This document shows positions 62,657-64,000 of a stretch of DNA of 64,000 nucleotides, piece after piece. The notes beneath the pieces are model-generated. The model was not told the DNA's origin, did no database searches, and was given only the letters and a program-made list of their open reading frames with translations. The stretch's first letter is position 1, and every line of letters begins with the position of its first letter. The stretch comes from Malurus cyaneus samueli (lineage: Eukaryota; Chordata; Aves; Passeriformes; Maluridae). The stretch covers positions 42,406,592 through 42,470,591 of the forward strand of contig CM019236.1 of the NCBI GenBank assembly GCA_009741485.1. Reading direction: 5' to 3'. The position numbers and the translations under genes were made by a program.

Positions 62657-62826
62657 CTAGTGATAACAAGCAAAGTCCCATTATAATCTCTTTGCTGGTC
62701 ATAACTCCACTAATCAGCCTGTGTAAGACACTACTGTCACTGACAAAGGTGATCAGGGCCTCTGCAAACTTGGCATAGCAGGAAATGTTCACAGGAGCAC
62801 AGCGATGGAAGAATGGAATAGGTGCA
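62657..62826 (-). CDS. SLC44A1: SLC44A1 exon a (first in window): end of extracellular loop 1 and start of helix 2
   Basis: 170 bases, acceptor tgtcaccag before 62826 and donor ctag|gtaact after 62657. It starts with the third base of a split codon and ends with the first base of a split Val codon. It encodes the Cys-containing end of the large extracellular loop, with the [19 protein letters not shown] segment. This includes an Asn-Ile-Ser glycosylation sequon corresponding to the glycosylated site reported in mammalian CTL1. A stretch leading into helix 2 ([12 protein letters not shown]) follows. Confidence 0.97.
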
Positions 62827-64000
62827 CTGGTGACACAAGAAAAAAAAAATCAGAAAAAAAAATTACTCCTACTTAATATAAATGCCACATCAACACACAA
62901 ATGAAAGGTGAATAGATGCAATCATTCTACCTTTATAACATCATAACCAGAAACCATGTGTTGAATGCACAAGTGCTGCTGAAATGAGGATGATCATAAT
63001 GGAAAGTGATGCAGTTCTTACAAATAACCCTGGTGAGGCTGCAGTGTACATTCCAACAGGAAATTATTACCCTCCCACCCTTAAATGACAAGGCTCAGAA
63101 AGTATATATTCCTATTTCCACTTAAATGTCTTTTCTTCAAGTGTCAGGTGGTGAACCAGCAGCTGAAACAATGCCTTTCACTCATGTTAGAATAGAATAC
63201 TGGCCCCTATTTACAGCAAAAAAAAATTGCAGAATAACCATACTCTTTGTGAGAGTATACATTTTGAGCTGAAGGACATCAGCATTCACAACTGCTGCCA
63301 AGCAAAACTAATGTATTTATTTCTAGGTTTTCCCCATACGAAGCTTGTTCTTATATTGAATAATACAATCAATGTTTATTTTCGTTAGCTTTGTTGAAAT
63401 CACACAAAACATGCCAGGATGCCTCTCTTGCTTTGAACTGTTTTGGAAGCACCCTCATAAAAAACTATTGATACTATGCACTAAACTGCAGAGTGCTCAG
63501 AAAAACCTGCTATCAAGTCCACCAGAGGAAGATACAAGAGAGCAAAAACTTTCCTTTAAAATGTGGGTAATTTTGTTTTCTAAATGTCTCCCATTTAGTA
63601 GCTGTCTGTCTTGCTCATAAACTACATCAGATCTCAAAGTGGCCTATCACGTAATTTGATCAATTCCTAATTACATTTCAGACATGAATTACATGTTCCT
63701 TCCTGTAATTGGATCCAATAAAAAAAGTCTTTTGAATTGTTTCACTCTGCCCAGTCTTCCTTACTTGAAAGAGTTCAGTGGACTGTAACACCAATGAACA
63801 CAATCTTCAGCAGTTTCCCCATTTCAGCAATGATCTATAAATCTACAATTTTTTGTCCTCAATAAGGGTTTTTTAAGACCATGTCTTTCCAAAATTCTAG
63901 CAATCATTTTAAACACCTTAGCCATATCCTTCTTATCCATTGTTTTTCTGGGGAAAAAGAATGACATGCTCAAAACCATTATTGTGTAATTATTCTGTAA
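62827..64000 (-). other. SLC44A1 intron 5' of exon a, runs off the window
   Basis: AT-rich intronic sequence. I searched it for the preceding CTL1 exon (the end of the first extracellular loop) and did not find it, so that exon lies beyond 64000. Confidence 0.7.

Larger units (their letters stand above)
44851..62826 (-). other. SLC44A1: SLC44A1 gene body in this window (ten internal/late coding exons, 5' end missing)
   Basis: SLC44A1 encodes choline transporter-like protein 1 (CTL1), a ten-helix membrane protein of plasma membrane and mitochondria. It carries choline, and by more recent work ethanolamine, for phospholipid synthesis. Ten exons on the minus strand join in phase to 1438 coding bases (479 codons after one base of a split codon), all with GT-AG introns. 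The translation follows vertebrate CTL1 closely from the end of the first extracellular loop to the sequence ending in ELKPM. There are no stop codons or frameshifts. The exons for the N-terminus, first helix and most of the first loop must lie beyond base 64000. The last few codons are unresolved. In mammals the 3' neighbour is FSD1L, not seen here. Confidence 0.97.

Noticed and set aside
1..64000. CRISPR arrays, bacterial operons or phage systems
   Set aside because: The sequence is an animal genome with split genes and retroelements. No such arrays or gene clusters are present.

Overview
The window is vertebrate, almost certainly avian, nuclear DNA. It contains split genes with GT-AG introns, CR1-type retrotransposon 3' ends and a bird-style retroviral solo LTR. 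It also has a 511-base run of N and one isolated N, so it comes from a draft assembly. No bacterial-type genes, operons or CRISPR arrays are present.

The right half (44.8-62.9 kb, minus strand) holds the one gene I can identify with confidence: SLC44A1 (choline transporter-like protein 1, CTL1). Ten consecutive coding exons with consensus splice sites and compatible phases give 479 codons. They run from the end of the first extracellular loop to the cytoplasmic C-terminus. The 5' exons lie beyond base 64000, and the last few codons and the 3' UTR are not certainly located. Its introns hold a CR1 fragment beside one exon, a complete 1.34-kb solo LTR with a 5-bp target duplication and an internal 22-bp minisatellite, and a second CR1 3' end next to that LTR.

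The left third (1 to about 21,147) is one very large inverted repeat. Bases 1-10278 are the near reverse complement of 10775-21147, around a 496-bp single-copy spacer. The outer parts of both arms are CpG-rich, and each arm carries the same CR1 copies. Arm differences include substitutions but are rich in 1-base homopolymer indels. The structure is therefore either a genuine diverged palindrome or a fold-back long-read/assembly artefact. The sequence alone cannot decide.

The middle (21.1-44.8 kb) has no gene I can name. It contains poly-T/G tracts, a CpG-rich segment with a 259-codon open frame, several short local duplications, the assembly gap, a possible plus-strand terminal exon, a small ORF with a good signal peptide, and unique AT-rich DNA that may include SLC44A1 3' UTR. 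In birds the counterpart of much of human chromosome 9, where SLC44A1 lies, is the Z chromosome. If that holds here, the inverted repeat is on a sex chromosome, where palindromes are of special interest.
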